From JBEKVE01 sp049514335 (GTDB lineage Bacteria > Actinomycetota > Acidimicrobiia > Acidimicrobiales > UBA8190), in NCBI GenBank assembly GCA_049514335.1, contig JBEKVE010000208.1:1-5322 (forward strand): 5,322 bases of DNA, given 5' to 3'. Under the pieces are notes generated by a model. That model saw only the letters and a list, made by a program, of their open reading frames with translations, was not told where the DNA came from and ran no database searches. Position numbers and translations under genes: made by a program. This document shows positions 5,037 to 5,322 of this stretch, one piece after another; the first letter of the stretch is position 1, and every line of letters starts with the position of its first letter.

Positions 5037-5042
5037 CATCAT
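5025..5042 (-). other. Possible five-codon upstream ORF (MMTQL) before the WhiB2-like gene
   Basis: On the minus strand AGGAGG (5057-5052) is followed after 9 bases by ATG ATG ACA CAG CTG TAA (5042-5025). This gives a very short frame with a proper ribosome site, ending about 40 bases before the WhiB2-like start. If transcribed, it could be a leader peptide controlling the downstream gene. It would not be in the mRNA if the TGTAAT at 5029-5024 is the only promoter. Such short frames also arise by chance. Confidence 0.25.
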
Positions 5043-5252
5043 GGTCGATGACCTCCTGGGGTGCAAGGGGAAATATCAGGAGCAACAACAACCTCTGTCC
5101 GCGCTCAGCGTGAGCATGCCGTGCTCACGTAACGGGTTTGAGATGCACCCAGGGTGGCGGAATGCACGCACGCCATGACGACACGCCTGTGTACAACCGG
5201 CCGGGCGCGCAGGCGCCGACCGTCAACCGGACGCCGGGTGGCGACGAAACCC
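5043..5252. other. Intergenic region with no convincing gene
   Basis: No frame here has both a start signal and coding-like composition over its whole length. Codon bias does not settle the region: a plus-strand frame from ATG 5162 stays open to the window edge but loses its bias where the minus-strand gene end begins. A TTG-started minus-strand frame from 5091 overlaps the WhiB2-like gene out of frame. The notable contents are the Shine-Dalgarno-like AGGAGG at 5052-5057 and the dyad at 5109-5129. Confidence 0.5.
5109..5129. repeat. 8-bp inverted repeat, operator-like, upstream of the WhiB2-like gene
   Basis: CGTGAGCA-TGCCG-TGCTCACG has two perfect 8-base arms and a 5-base spacer, centred about 134 bases upstream of the WhiB2-like start. 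No T-run follows on either strand, so an operator for a dimeric regulator is more likely than a terminator. It does not match the CRP consensus spacing (GTGA-N6-TCAC) or the actinobacterial LexA box. Confidence 0.35.
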
Positions 5253-5322
5253 TCAGGCGCCGCGACGCGTGGCTGAACGCGTGGTGCGCCGGTGCTCCAG
5301 GAAGTCGACGAGCACGTAGTCG
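5253..5322 (-). CDS. C-terminal end of an unidentified gene, truncated by the window edge
   Basis: On the minus strand the last 22 codons before a TGA (5255-5253) read DYVLVDFLEHRR followed by TTRSATRRGA. The codons from 5321 to about 5286 nearly all end in G or C, and the hydrophobic DYVLVDFL followed by a basic, Arg/Thr-rich tail looks like a natural protein C-terminus. It would lie upstream of the WhiB2-like gene in the same orientation, with about 270 bases between. The fragment is too short to name a family. Confidence 0.45.
   Translation of the reverse strand, partial: DYVLVDFLEHRRTTRSATRRGA

Noticed and set aside
4870..5091. TTG-started minus-strand frame (MLLLLIFPLAPQEVIDHDD...) with a signal-peptide-like opening
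   Set aside because: It runs out of frame into the WhiB2-like gene, starts with the rare TTG, and after about 30 codons becomes shadow sequence. The hydrophobic start is short and unsupported.
5162..5322. Plus-strand frame from ATG 5162, open to the window edge
   Set aside because: No good ribosome site, no recognisable motif, and its codon bias collapses over the last 30 bases, where the minus-strand gene end has the better bias. It cannot be excluded fully because the window ends.

Overview
The window reads as chromosomal DNA from a GC-rich actinobacterium. Two intact WhiB-type iron-sulfur regulators, a family confined to Actinomycetota and their phages, are the strongest evidence. The style of the proteins and the 'PPEDRLWRHPSE' segment of the first gene make me think of Acidimicrobiia or a relative, but that placement is inference. 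I see no mobile element, CRISPR array, tRNA or rRNA.

Layout. 68-1315 (+) encodes a membrane-anchored HtrA/DegP-type protein with a PDZ domain, whose serine-protease triad looks destroyed. 1376-2632 (+) encodes a DUF2342 (zincin-like) protein in which the HEXXH zinc motif has become REITT. These two tandem genes, both apparently dead protease relatives, are the most unusual part of the window. 2653-2946 (-) is a conserved-looking small protein of unknown function, convergent with the zincin gene. A divergent intergenic region (2947-3060) with three short dyads separates it from a small predicted two-helix membrane protein (3061-3348, +).

The second half holds whiB-like gene 1 (3497-3745, +), then a monofunctional glutamate formimidoyltransferase-type gene (3771-4643, +) 25 bases downstream and probably co-transcribed. 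A WhiB2-like gene (4686-4985, -) converges on it. The 5' region of the WhiB2-like gene (4986-5252) has no convincing long gene. It holds an AT-rich promoter-like segment, a five-codon upstream reading frame with its own Shine-Dalgarno sequence, and an 8-bp dyad. The window ends in what looks like the last 22 codons of another minus-strand gene (5253-5322).

How the parts may work together (inference). The first two genes resemble the PDZ-protease and DUF2342 pair that lie next to each other in Mycobacterium tuberculosis (Rv3194c and Rv3195). Here both seem to have kept binding or scaffold roles after losing catalysis. The two WhiB proteins are likely redox or nitric-oxide responsive transcription factors. 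The formimidoyltransferase links histidine degradation to one-carbon metabolism, and its pairing with a WhiB gene suggests shared expression rather than an established functional link. Several starts (68 and 1376) sit 7-8 bases after a TANNNT -10 hexamer, as expected for leaderless actinobacterial mRNAs.
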